From: Roseobacter ponti | Lineage (GTDB): Bacteria > Pseudomonadota > Alphaproteobacteria > Rhodobacterales > Rhodobacteraceae | Direction: 5' to 3' | NCBI RefSeq assembly: GCF_012932215.1 | Contig: NZ_CP048788.1 | Location: 3,286,001 to 3,350,000, forward strand | Length of the DNA stretch: 64,000 nucleotides | Part shown: positions 17,047 through 24,043 of the stretch, piece after piece | How positions within the stretch are numbered: the stretch's first letter is position 1 | How the letters are laid out: the number at the start of each line of letters is the position of its first letter | Notes under the pieces: generated by a model | Databases searched by the model: none | Seen by the model: the letters and a program-made list of their open reading frames with translations, nothing else | What the model was told of the DNA's origin: nothing | Translations under genes and position numbers: made by a program

Positions 17047-18404
17047 TGTCTGACGGATCCTGGATTACACTTATTTCGATCGCCGTGACCATGCTGTTCA
17101 TGCTCGGCACACCGGTTCTGCTGGTTATCTTTTACTGGGTGATCGGGTGCAGCTTTGTCATCGATCTGCCTCTCTCCAATACCGGCAACGAGCTGATCAA
17201 CGTCTTCAGTAAAGGCTTTGCGCTGCTGGCCATGCCGCTTTTCATCCTGACAGGGGATCTGATCAACCAGTCAGGTATTGCCCGGCGATTGTCCAATTTT
17301 GCCTATTCCTGTCTGGGGTGGCTGCGCGGCGGACTGGCGATGGCATCCATCGCGGCCTGCGGTCTTTTCGCGGCGATCTCCGGATCGAACTCGGCCACGA
17401 CAGCAACCATCGGTTCAATGCTGCACCCTGAGATGGTCAAAGGTAACTATGATGAACGGTTTTCCGCGGCGACGGCTGCTGCGGGCGGTACGGTCGGGAT
17501 TATCATTCCGCCGTCGATCATCTTCATCGTTTACGGCTTCCTGATGAACCTGCCGATTTCAGAGCTGTTCATCGCGGGTATCGTGCCCGGCACGCTGATG
17601 GTCATCGCCATGATGACGGTGGCTTTCATCGTCTGCACCATCAACGGCTGGGGCATCCTGATCGGACTGTCTTTTCAGCGCGTCCTCAAAACCGCTTTCG
17701 GGGCCTGGCTCGGTTTCTTTGCCATCGGCCTCGTGCTCTGGGGCATCTACACCGGTAAGTTCTCTCCCACTGAGGCTGCGGGTATCACTGTCGGGTTCTG
17801 TGTGTTCGTCGGACTGCTCTGCTATCCGCTGAACAAGCTCATGGGCAGCGCCGCGGATGTACCGGTCGAGGAAAAGAGCTTTATGTCGATGTTTGTTGTC
17901 GAAGGCTTCACCCTGCCAAGCGTACCCAGCATTGTATCGCGCTCCGCACAGATCACCGGCATTCTGGTGCCGCTGATTGCGGTATCTGTCGCGATGCAGC
18001 AGGTTCTGTCGTCACTGGGAGCGAAAGAATATATCGGTGATTTTGTCACCGGTATGGGCGGCTACTATGCGGTGCTCTTTACCGCCATGGCCATCGTGTT
18101 CGTCACTGGTATGATCCTTGAATCGCTGCCCGTTACGATCATTCTGGCCCCCATTCTGGCGCCGATCGCGGTGTCGGTCGGTGTGGATCCGATCCACTTT
18201 GCGGTGGTCTTCCTCGTGGGTGCATCCATCGGCTTTATCACACCGCCGTATGGTCTGAACCTTTACGTCGCGTCGGGCGTGACGGGGGTGCCTTACTTCC
18301 GGTTGCTCAAGTATTCTACAATGTACCTGGTCGCGCTTATGGCCACCTGGATTCTTGTGGCACTGACACCTGATCTGGCGCTTATGCTGCTGCCTGAAAG
18401 ATAA
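17046..18404 (+). CDS. dctM: TRAP transporter large permease (DctM family)
   Basis: The 452-residue protein has the DctM multi-span layout. It contains GSNSATTATIGSMLHPEM (the first re-entrant hairpin motif), AAAGGTVGIIIPPSIIFIVYG, TEAAGITVGFCVFVG and GASIGFITPPYGLNLYVASGV. These are the Na+ and substrate translocation hairpins of the family. It sits in operon with dctP and dctQ, and the IclR gene follows 11 bases downstream. Confidence 0.95.
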   Translation: MSDGSWITLISIAVTMLFMLGTPVLLVIFYWVIGCSFVIDLPLSNTGNELINVFSKGFALLAMPLFILTGDLINQSGIARRLSNFAYSCLGWLRGGLAMASIAACGLFAAISGSNSATTATIGSMLHPEMVKGNYDERFSAATAAAGGTVGIIIPPSIIFIVYGFLMNLPISELFIAGIVPGTLMVIAMMTVAFIVCTINGWGILIGLSFQRVLKTAFGAWLGFFAIGLVLWGIYTGKFSPTEAAGITVGFCVFVGLLCYPLNKLMGSAADVPVEEKSFMSMFVVEGFTLPSVPSIVSRSAQITGILVPLIAVSVAMQQVLSSLGAKEYIGDFVTGMGGYYAVLFTAMAIVFVTGMILESLPVTIILAPILAPIAVSVGVDPIHFAVVFLVGASIGFITPPYGLNLYVASGVTGVPYFRLLKYSTMYLVALMATWILVALTPDLALMLLPER

Positions 18405-18415
18405 GGTAGATAACC

Positions 18416-19198
18416 ATGGCAAACGACCTCACTTCATCAGACAAGCAAACCCAGATTCCAACGAACCTGAGACTGCTGATCCTGTTGGAGGAGGTCGTTA
18501 AAGCCGGCGTGCCCGTCACGCCTTCGGTCATAAAAGACGAAATCAATCTGCCGAAACCCACTCTGCACCGGCTCTTCAACACCGCCGAGGCAGAGGGGTT
18601 TCTGCAGCGCGACATTGACGGACGCTCCTACAGCCCCGGACCCCGATTGCGCCAGATCGCGGTTCACACGATCTCTTCACAGCGTGTCCGGTCATTGCGG
18701 CTCATTATTCTGCGCAGCGTTGCGGCGGAGATCGGTGAGACCTGCAATATCGCCATGCCCGACCGGGAGGGGATGACTTATCTCGACCGGGTCGAGACAC
18801 ACTGGCCGCTGCGCATTCAGCTGCCTGTCGGGACACAGGTCCCGTTTCACTGTACGGCCAGCGGCAAGATGTTCCTGTCGTCCCTGCGCCCGGCCTATTT
18901 CAACCACTATCTGGAGAGCGCCGTTCTGGAGCCACACGGGCCCGGTACGATCACAGACAAGGCGGCGCTGCGGGACGAAATCGAAATGACCCGAAAACGC
19001 GGGTACTCGACAGATAACCAGGAGTTTATGGAAGACATGGCAGCGGTCGCGGTGCCGATCGTGGACGGCCAGAAACGCCTGATGACCACGCTGTCGGTAC
19101 ACGCGCCGATCCAGCGCCACTCTCTCGAAGGCCTGATCGACCATGTCGATGTCCTCAAGGCAGGCGCGGAAAAGCTTTCCGAACAGATCCGGTCCTGA
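18416..19198 (+). CDS. IclR-family transcriptional regulator of the TRAP operon
   Basis: The 260-residue regulator has an N-terminal winged helix (VTPSVIKDEINLPKPTLHRLFNTAEAEGFLQRD, about residues 34-66) and the IclR effector domain (MPDREGMTYLDRVETHWPLRIQLPVGTQVPFHCTASGKMFLS; later DNQEFMEDMAAVAVPIVDG). It is the last gene of the dctPQM operon. IclR proteins commonly sense the transported or catabolised compound. It probably controls both this operon and the divergent GMC gene through the repeats at 14937-15001. Whether it activates or represses is not visible. Confidence 0.92.
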   Translation: MANDLTSSDKQTQIPTNLRLLILLEEVVKAGVPVTPSVIKDEINLPKPTLHRLFNTAEAEGFLQRDIDGRSYSPGPRLRQIAVHTISSQRVRSLRLIILRSVAAEIGETCNIAMPDREGMTYLDRVETHWPLRIQLPVGTQVPFHCTASGKMFLSSLRPAYFNHYLESAVLEPHGPGTITDKAALRDEIEMTRKRGYSTDNQEFMEDMAAVAVPIVDGQKRLMTTLSVHAPIQRHSLEGLIDHVDVLKAGAEKLSEQIRS

Positions 19199-19492
19199 CC
19201 TGAAACGTTGTCTGCAACGCGCAGGTAGTCGTTTCTGATCTGCATCTCTCTTCGCTGTTTTCCCCGGCAGCCAGCTGAGCAGATAAACTGAGCAATCGCG
19301 GATTGGCTCAGGTGTCAGCAGCGGGCAGGTACCGCACCGGCGGACAAAGACTGACCGGGCACATCCTCAGCTTCCAGCCGTTCGCAGCGCATGAGTTGAG
19401 TCCGTGCTGCATCATCTGACGAAAGCCGGGCATGCAGGCGTTGACTTCCCGCACGCAACACACAGACTGCACGCAGAAATGAGGACGCGGCA
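19199..19492. other. Intergenic, no gene seen
   Basis: About 290 bases separate the IclR gene from the methyltransferase. I see no convincing coding frame, RNA or strong terminator here. It presumably holds the end of the TRAP transcript and the methyltransferase promoter. Confidence 0.5.
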
Positions 19493-20095
19493 ATGAAGAA
19501 AGAGAAAAAGCGAAACAAAGAGGCCGTGCGCCGACGCTTTCTGAAACGCATGCCCAAGGGGGGCCTCGTCGTAGAAATCGGCGTATGGCGCGGGGACTTC
19601 TCCGGCACGCTCCTTGAGTTTATTGAACCGGATTGTCTCGTGCTCATCGACCCCTGGGAGCACATCGTCGAAGACAGCCACAGTGAAGCCCTGGCCGCCC
19701 GGGCCGGCGCAGAGAAGATGGACCGCATTCACAAGCGGGTCTCCAAAGCCTTTGCCAAAGAGATCAAAGCCGGAACGGTACGGATCGTGCGCGATTACTC
19801 GGTGCCTGCCCTCACGGAATTTGAAGATGAAAGCATCTCGTTTGCCTATGTCGACGGTGATCATTCCTACGAAGGTGTGCGTGCGGATCTGGAAGCCCTT
19901 TTCCCCAAAATGAAGCCGGGTGGTCTTATCGGTTTCGACGATTATCATCGTCGCGGCTGGTGGGGAGACGGCGTGCTGGCTGCGGTTCACGAGTTCATCG
20001 GCAGCCGTCCCAGAAACCTGCGTGTGCGCGCGGTAGAGGGCGCGCAGATCGCCATCGAAAAAATACCGCCAATGCCTGATGTCAGTGAAGGCTGA
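19493..20095 (+). CDS. Class I SAM-dependent methyltransferase (Methyltransf_24-like)
   Basis: The 200-residue protein has a SAM-binding motif I VVEIGVWRGDFSG (about 26-38), an acidic residue ending strand 2 in VLIDPWEH, and an aspartate pair in SFAYVDGDHSYEGVRADLEALFPKMKPGGLIGFDDYH. The YVDGDHSY...D...W...LxPGGxIxFDDY pattern is typical of O-methyltransferases and sugar or antibiotic methyltransferases of this family. The N-terminus is very basic (MKKEKKRNKEAVRRRF). The substrate is unknown. It stands alone between the TRAP operon and the riboswitch region. Confidence 0.85.
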   Translation: MKKEKKRNKEAVRRRFLKRMPKGGLVVEIGVWRGDFSGTLLEFIEPDCLVLIDPWEHIVEDSHSEALAARAGAEKMDRIHKRVSKAFAKEIKAGTVRIVRDYSVPALTEFEDESISFAYVDGDHSYEGVRADLEALFPKMKPGGLIGFDDYHRRGWWGDGVLAAVHEFIGSRPRNLRVRAVEGAQIAIEKIPPMPDVSEG

Positions 20096-20116
20096 CGACG
20101 GCCGCCTGAGCCGTCG
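20096..20116 (+). terminator. Hairpin right after the methyltransferase stop
   Basis: CGACGGC (20096-20102) pairs with GCCGTCG (20110-20116) with a 7-base loop, directly after the TGA stop. No T-run follows, so intrinsic termination would be weak. Confidence 0.35.
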
Positions 20117-20524
20117 CTGCGGCGTCGGATGTCTGTGATGAAGTGGCAGAGGAGCCAGGAGGTACTCGTGCGACGGATGCATCCCGGGTTGTCCCCCGGC
20201 AGCGGCGTTGCAAGCATCACAAACCGGACGCCCGTCGATAATTGCGGACAGGTTCCGGGATCTTATGGTGCGATGCCGGAATGCGTTCTGGCCGTATTCA
20301 CGGTCGACTTCCGCCAGGCGGTCAGTCCCAACCGTGATCAATATCCTCCGTGGTAGTCGGATGATCTGAACCATCGCCCGGATATCCGGTGCCAGTAAAT
20401 CAGTCAGAGATCTGAACAGCCTTTTCCCCGGTCAGAGGCGCGCGCTGAAAGCCGGCTGGGACCGGGCCTTTGCAGATGGCGTTTCATACATAGCCGGGAG
20501 AAGCCTGACGCCCGTAAAAAACAG
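20117..20524. other. Intergenic, about 400 bases without a supported gene
   Basis: Both strands have open frames of 75-90 codons here, including one on the minus strand between about 20110 and 20374 that continues antisense into the methyltransferase. None has a recognisable domain, a good ribosome site or neighbours that need it. It may be decayed sequence. Confidence 0.4.
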
Positions 20525-20553
20525 TTGCGCGACTCAATCGCTTGCCCTAATGC
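20525..20553 (+). promoter_or_regulatory. Candidate sigma-70 promoter for the glycine-riboswitch transcript
   Basis: TTGCGC (20525-20530) and TAATGC (20548-20553) are separated by exactly 17 bases. A transcript starting around 20560 would begin just before the first aptamer stem at 20568. The -35 and -10 matches are partial, so support comes mainly from spacing and position. Confidence 0.45.
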
Positions 20554-20567
20554 GCATTCAACAGATC

Positions 20568-20742
20568 AAGCTGTACCGGGAGAAGACGGGCAACCGTCGC
20601 CGAAGGAGCAACCGCCCCGGAAACTCTCAGGTCCAAGGACCGGTACAGCTTAAACACTCCGGAAAGCGGCCCCTCGCATTGGGGTCCACCGTAGGAGAAA
20701 GCCCGGGTTCCGGGTGAAACTCTCAGGTTCCATGCACGGAGG
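20568..20742 (+). ncRNA. Tandem glycine riboswitch
   Basis: Two glycine aptamers lie end to end. Aptamer 1 is closed by AGCTGTACCGG (from 20569) pairing with CCGGTACAGCT (to about 20650) and contains GCCGAAGGAGCAACCGCC and AACTCTCAGGTCC. Aptamer 2 (about 20656-20742) is closed by CTCCG/CGGAG and contains CCGTAGGAGAAAGCCCGG and AACTCTCAGGTTCC. Both carry the diagnostic GGAG-A and AACTCTCAGG boxes. A GCGGCT-CAA-AGCCGC hairpin (20749-20763) follows, and then the AAGGAG ribosome site of the dehydrogenase, consistent with a translational expression platform. Binding glycine would be expected to turn the gene on. Confidence 0.93.
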
Positions 20743-20748
20743 GGGCAA

Positions 20749-20763
20749 GCGGCTCAAAGCCGC
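20749..20763 (+). promoter_or_regulatory. Expression-platform hairpin downstream of glycine riboswitch
   Basis: GCGGCT and AGCCGC form a 6-bp stem with a 3-base loop, 20 bases before the ATG and just upstream of AAGGAG. There is no T-run, so translation control is more likely than transcription termination. Confidence 0.45.
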
Positions 20764-20782
20764 GCGTGCAAGGAGAAATGCT

Positions 20783-22036
20783 ATGACTTCAGTTGCTGTA
20801 ATCGGCGCCGGCGTGACCGGTCTGACCACTGCTTATGAGCTGCTCGACCGCGGCTATGACGTCACTGTTTACGACCGCCACCGCTATGCGGCGATGGAGA
20901 CCAGCTTTGCCAACGGAGGGCAGCTTTCTGCCTCCAATGCCGAAGTCTGGACACAGTGGGGCACCATCATCAAGGGCCTGAAATGGATGCTGCACGCGGA
21001 TGCACCGCTTCTGGTGAACCCGGCACCGACCCTGCACAAAATGCGATGGATGGCCGAGTTCCTCTCCAATATCCCGAACTACAAACGCAACACTGTCGAA
21101 ACTGTCCGCATGGCGATTGCCGCGCGCGGCGTTCTTTTCGACATGGCTGACCGCGAAGGTATCGATTTCGACCTTGAGCGCCGTGGCATCCTGCATTTCT
21201 ACAGCAACGAAAAAGACATGGCGCATGCGCGCAAAGTGAACACGCTGCTGGCCGAAGGTGGTCTGGAGCGGCGCGAGCTTAAGGGCGGTGAGCTGCGCGA
21301 TGTGGAACCCGCGCTGCAGGGTGATTTCGTCGGCGGTTTTCTGACAGAGTCAGACAGCTCCGGCGATATCCACAAATTCACCATGGGCCTTGCGCGTGCC
21401 TGCGCGCGCCGCGGTGCGACGCTCCGTTTTGGTGCCAGAGTTGAGCATCTGAGTGCAGAAGACGGAATTGTCCGCGTCACCGAAGCTGGTCGCGATGAGA
21501 CCTATGACGCCATCGTCGTCAGTGCGGGCATTGAAAGCCGCGAGTTCGCCCGTCAGCTCGGCGACCGGGTTAACATCTATCCGGTCAAAGGTTATTCGGT
21601 CACCGTCTCGCTCGATGATGCCGAGAGCCGCGCCGCTGCCCCCTGGATCAGCCTTCTGGATGACCGGGCGAAAATCGTGGCGAGCCGCTTTGGCGAAAAC
21701 CGCTTCCGCATCGCGGGTACTGCAGAATTCAACGGTGCCAACCGCGACATTCGTGCCGATCGGATCAAACCGCTGACCGACTGGTGCGAACGGTACTTCC
21801 CGGGTGTCTCCACCGAGACCGTCACCCCCTGGGCCGGTCTGCGCCCCATGATGCCGTCGATGCTGCCCCGCGTGGGACGCGGCCGCGCGCCCGGTGTGTT
21901 CTACAACACTGGCCACGGTCACCTCGGCTGGACACTGTCTGCTGCCACAGCCCGTATCGTCGCAGGCTCGGTTGCCGAAAGCCTCAGGGCCGACGCACAT
22001 GTCGTGTCGCGCCCCGGAAAGGCCGTCGCAGTCTGA
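20783..22036 (+). CDS. dadA: DadA-like FAD-dependent D-amino acid dehydrogenase under glycine control
   Basis: The 417-residue protein opens with the FAD motif VAVIGAGVTGLTTAYELLDRGYDVTVYDR and has FANGGQLSASNAEVW, typical of DadA. Further DadA/DAO features are ILHFYSNEKDM, SDSSGDIHKFTMGLA, YPVKGYSVTV and the C-terminal GLRPMMPSMLPRVG...YNTGHGHLGWTLSAATARIVA. It oxidatively deaminates D-amino acids, passing electrons to the respiratory chain. The ATG at 20783 follows AAGGAG. An upstream in-frame ATG at 20714 lies inside the riboswitch and is rejected. The riboswitch leader suggests that glycine, or a pathway yielding it, is the physiological signal and perhaps substrate. Confidence 0.9.
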   Translation: MTSVAVIGAGVTGLTTAYELLDRGYDVTVYDRHRYAAMETSFANGGQLSASNAEVWTQWGTIIKGLKWMLHADAPLLVNPAPTLHKMRWMAEFLSNIPNYKRNTVETVRMAIAARGVLFDMADREGIDFDLERRGILHFYSNEKDMAHARKVNTLLAEGGLERRELKGGELRDVEPALQGDFVGGFLTESDSSGDIHKFTMGLARACARRGATLRFGARVEHLSAEDGIVRVTEAGRDETYDAIVVSAGIESREFARQLGDRVNIYPVKGYSVTVSLDDAESRAAAPWISLLDDRAKIVASRFGENRFRIAGTAEFNGANRDIRADRIKPLTDWCERYFPGVSTETVTPWAGLRPMMPSMLPRVGRGRAPGVFYNTGHGHLGWTLSAATARIVAGSVAESLRADAHVVSRPGKAVAV

Positions 22037-22044
22037 TCAGGCTT

Positions 22045-22072
22045 CCGGCGCCCGTTTCATCATGTGCGCCGG
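22045..22072. terminator. Inverted repeat between convergent genes
   Basis: CCGGCGC (22045-22051) and GCGCCGG (22066-22072) can pair with a 14-base loop in the 50-base gap between dadA and the convergent exonuclease gene. It could end transcription from both sides, but no T-run is present. Confidence 0.3.
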
Positions 22073-22086
22073 GCACAGGCCGCCCG

Positions 22087-23487
22087 TCAGGAGCCCGTTG
22101 TTTTCAGAATACGGCGGTGCTTTTCACATTCCGCTCTGAGCGCGCCAAAGGTGTTTAACCCACGCGCCTCCAGCACGGGCAGCAATGCGCAGAAGGCCCG
22201 GGCCGTCGCCTCTGCATCACCGAGGGCTGTGTGCCGGAGTTCAGGCGCGATTGTGATGTTGAGCCGGTCGCAGAGCGCATCAAGCGTATGCTCTTCTGCC
22301 CCGCCAAAGACGATTGCGGAGAGGTGCACCGTGTCCAGCACCGGATGGTCGAACACACAGCCTGAGGCGGGTTCCGCGCGTTTGAGAAAGGCGACATCAA
22401 AGGGTGCGTTATGCGCAATGATGACGGCCCCGGCACAGAACCCGTGAAAACTGCGGCAGATGTCTGAGAAAGGCGGCGCGGCGCGCACCATAGCATCACT
22501 GACGCCATGCACTTTCGTTGAGGCGGCAGGTATGGGACGGCCCGGATTTACCAGTGCATCAAAGACTTCACCTGCAACAATCCGCCCGTTGATGATCCGA
22601 ACAGCGGCCAGTTGAACGACCTCATCCTTCTGCGGATCGAGGCCGGTCGTTTCACTGTCAAAGACCACCCATGCGAGATCCCTCAGCGGCGCGTCCGCAA
22701 GGCTGTCACAACGGCTTTTACCAAGCAGATCAAAATCATAGACAAGGGGACGCGCGGCATCGGGCGAAAGCGGCTCGAGCATCAGCGTATAGCCCCCCGT
22801 CCTGCCGAAGCGGCGGATATGGCCGGTATAGACAGCGCCCGACCGCCCTGTGAGGGTCACGTCTATTCTGCCGGCGCCTGCCTCTGCAAGGCGCCCATGG
22901 GCGGCGCGCACGCCACCCTCGTCGAGGTAATCAAACACCGATCCGTTCAGCAATGCGGGATGTTCGCGGGCCATCAGATCAGCCGCCTGACCATCATAAA
23001 GCACGATCTGGTGGTCCTGACCCGCAAGGATCACAGCTACAGGAATATCAGAAAGGATCTGTAAAAGCTGTTCGCGCTGTCCTTCCAGTTGCGCAGTTGC
23101 TTCGTTGATGCGGGTCCCTGTCTCTGCTGAGGCTTCCGCAAAGCGCTCACAGGCCGAGGCCACCGCGGGCGCCAGGTCGCCCAGATACTGTCCGGCATCG
23201 CGTTTTTTCAGTGTGGCGCCGCCCGCATCTGTTCCGGCCCGGAGCGCCCCGGAGAGTGCATCGACAGGTTTGCTGACGTTCTCATCGAAAAGCAGCCAGA
23301 TGCCGGCGGCAATCATGGGCAGTCCGAAGCCGCAGACCACCGCAGCGGTCATAAACCCCGAAAGGGCCGAAGGCTGCGCCAGCTGGCGATACCCCAGCCA
23401 GAGACCGGCCCATGCGGTGGCCACCCCTGCTGCAGCCAGCAGAGCAAAGAACAGAAACACTCGCAGACGCAGGCCCGCCTGTTGCAT
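22087..23487 (-). CDS. Membrane-anchored PAS-like / DEDDh 3'-5' exonuclease
   Basis: This 466-residue protein has two N-terminal membrane helices (about 8-32 and 43-67), a linker with a coiled-coil-like stretch (residues 110-145), a PAS-like sensor (about 145-240: LLQILSDIPVAVILAGQDHQIVLYDGQAADLM), and a C-terminal DnaQ-type exonuclease. The exonuclease has all DEDDh residues: Asp277 and Glu279 in FDSETTGLD, Asp364 in HNAPFD, His419 and Asp424 in RHTALGD. A polymerase III epsilon domain tethered to a membrane sensor is not a replication protein. It is the last gene of the acetate operon, and its start lies 1 base after the previous stop with AGGAGG overlapping. The substrate (DNA, RNA or a small nucleotide) is unknown. 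Confidence 0.88.
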   Translation of the reverse strand: MQQAGLRLRVFLFFALLAAAGVATAWAGLWLGYRQLAQPSALSGFMTAAVVCGFGLPMIAAGIWLLFDENVSKPVDALSGALRAGTDAGGATLKKRDAGQYLGDLAPAVASACERFAEASAETGTRINEATAQLEGQREQLLQILSDIPVAVILAGQDHQIVLYDGQAADLMAREHPALLNGSVFDYLDEGGVRAAHGRLAEAGAGRIDVTLTGRSGAVYTGHIRRFGRTGGYTLMLEPLSPDAARPLVYDFDLLGKSRCDSLADAPLRDLAWVVFDSETTGLDPQKDEVVQLAAVRIINGRIVAGEVFDALVNPGRPIPAASTKVHGVSDAMVRAAPPFSDICRSFHGFCAGAVIIAHNAPFDVAFLKRAEPASGCVFDHPVLDTVHLSAIVFGGAEEHTLDALCDRLNITIAPELRHTALGDAEATARAFCALLPVLEARGLNTFGALRAECEKHRRILKTTGS

Positions 23488-23488
23488 T

Positions 23489-24010
23489 TCAGACCTCCTG
23501 ACAGACCGCCTGCAGGACCGGGTCACCGGAACCCAGAGCGATCCACTGCGCGGAAATGACCTCCCCGTCGGCACCGAACTCAGCGCCATCTGCAAGATCT
23601 GCGCGCCGCATTCCGGCACAGTCAAAGAGTACAGGCACCGTTGCCGTGCGGGCCCAGCGGCCGTAAATAACCAGATCCGCGATATACTGATCAGGTTGCT
23701 GCGGGTGGCTGCGCATGCGTGCGCGGTCCACGGCGACAAAGCGGCTGACATAGGGTCTGACATAGGTCCAGGGGCGGTAGAAAACCTTCTCCTCGACGGG
23801 CTGTGCCACGACAAGGCCCCGTGGCATGGTAGCGGTTGTACGGGCGAACCAGCCGTATTCGCTGGAAATCGTGGCAATCAGCATCGCAAGGCCGGCAGCA
23901 ACCGGCATGAGCCATTTCGGCAGACGGCCCCCGGTGAACCGGTTGACGGCCCAGACCAGCAGAGCCATGACGGCCCCGGCCACCAGTGTTCCGATCAGCT
24001 CAAAAATCAT
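23489..24010 (-). CDS. Hypothetical membrane protein of the acetate operon
   Basis: The 173-residue protein has two N-terminal hydrophobic segments (IGTLVAGAVMALLVWAVNRF and WLMPVAAGLAMLIATISS), then a soluble part of about 115 residues with EEKVFYRPWTYVRPYVSRFVAVDR. Two cysteines (CAGM and the C-terminal CQEV) could pair if the domain is periplasmic. I do not recognise a family. It lies between the DUF294 gene and the exonuclease gene, 33 and 1 bases away, and has GGGGAGGGAG before its ATG, so it belongs to the operon. Confidence 0.75.
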   Translation of the reverse strand: MIFELIGTLVAGAVMALLVWAVNRFTGGRLPKWLMPVAAGLAMLIATISSEYGWFARTTATMPRGLVVAQPVEEKVFYRPWTYVRPYVSRFVAVDRARMRSHPQQPDQYIADLVIYGRWARTATVPVLFDCAGMRRADLADGAEFGADGEVISAQWIALGSGDPVLQAVCQEV

Positions 24011-24043
24011 CCTGTACTCCCTCCCCTCGTGAGCCTGCCGGCC

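Noticed and set aside
20714-20782. Upstream start for the DadA-like gene
   Set aside because: It lies inside the second glycine aptamer and would translate riboswitch sequence. The ATG at 20783 has AAGGAG at the right distance.
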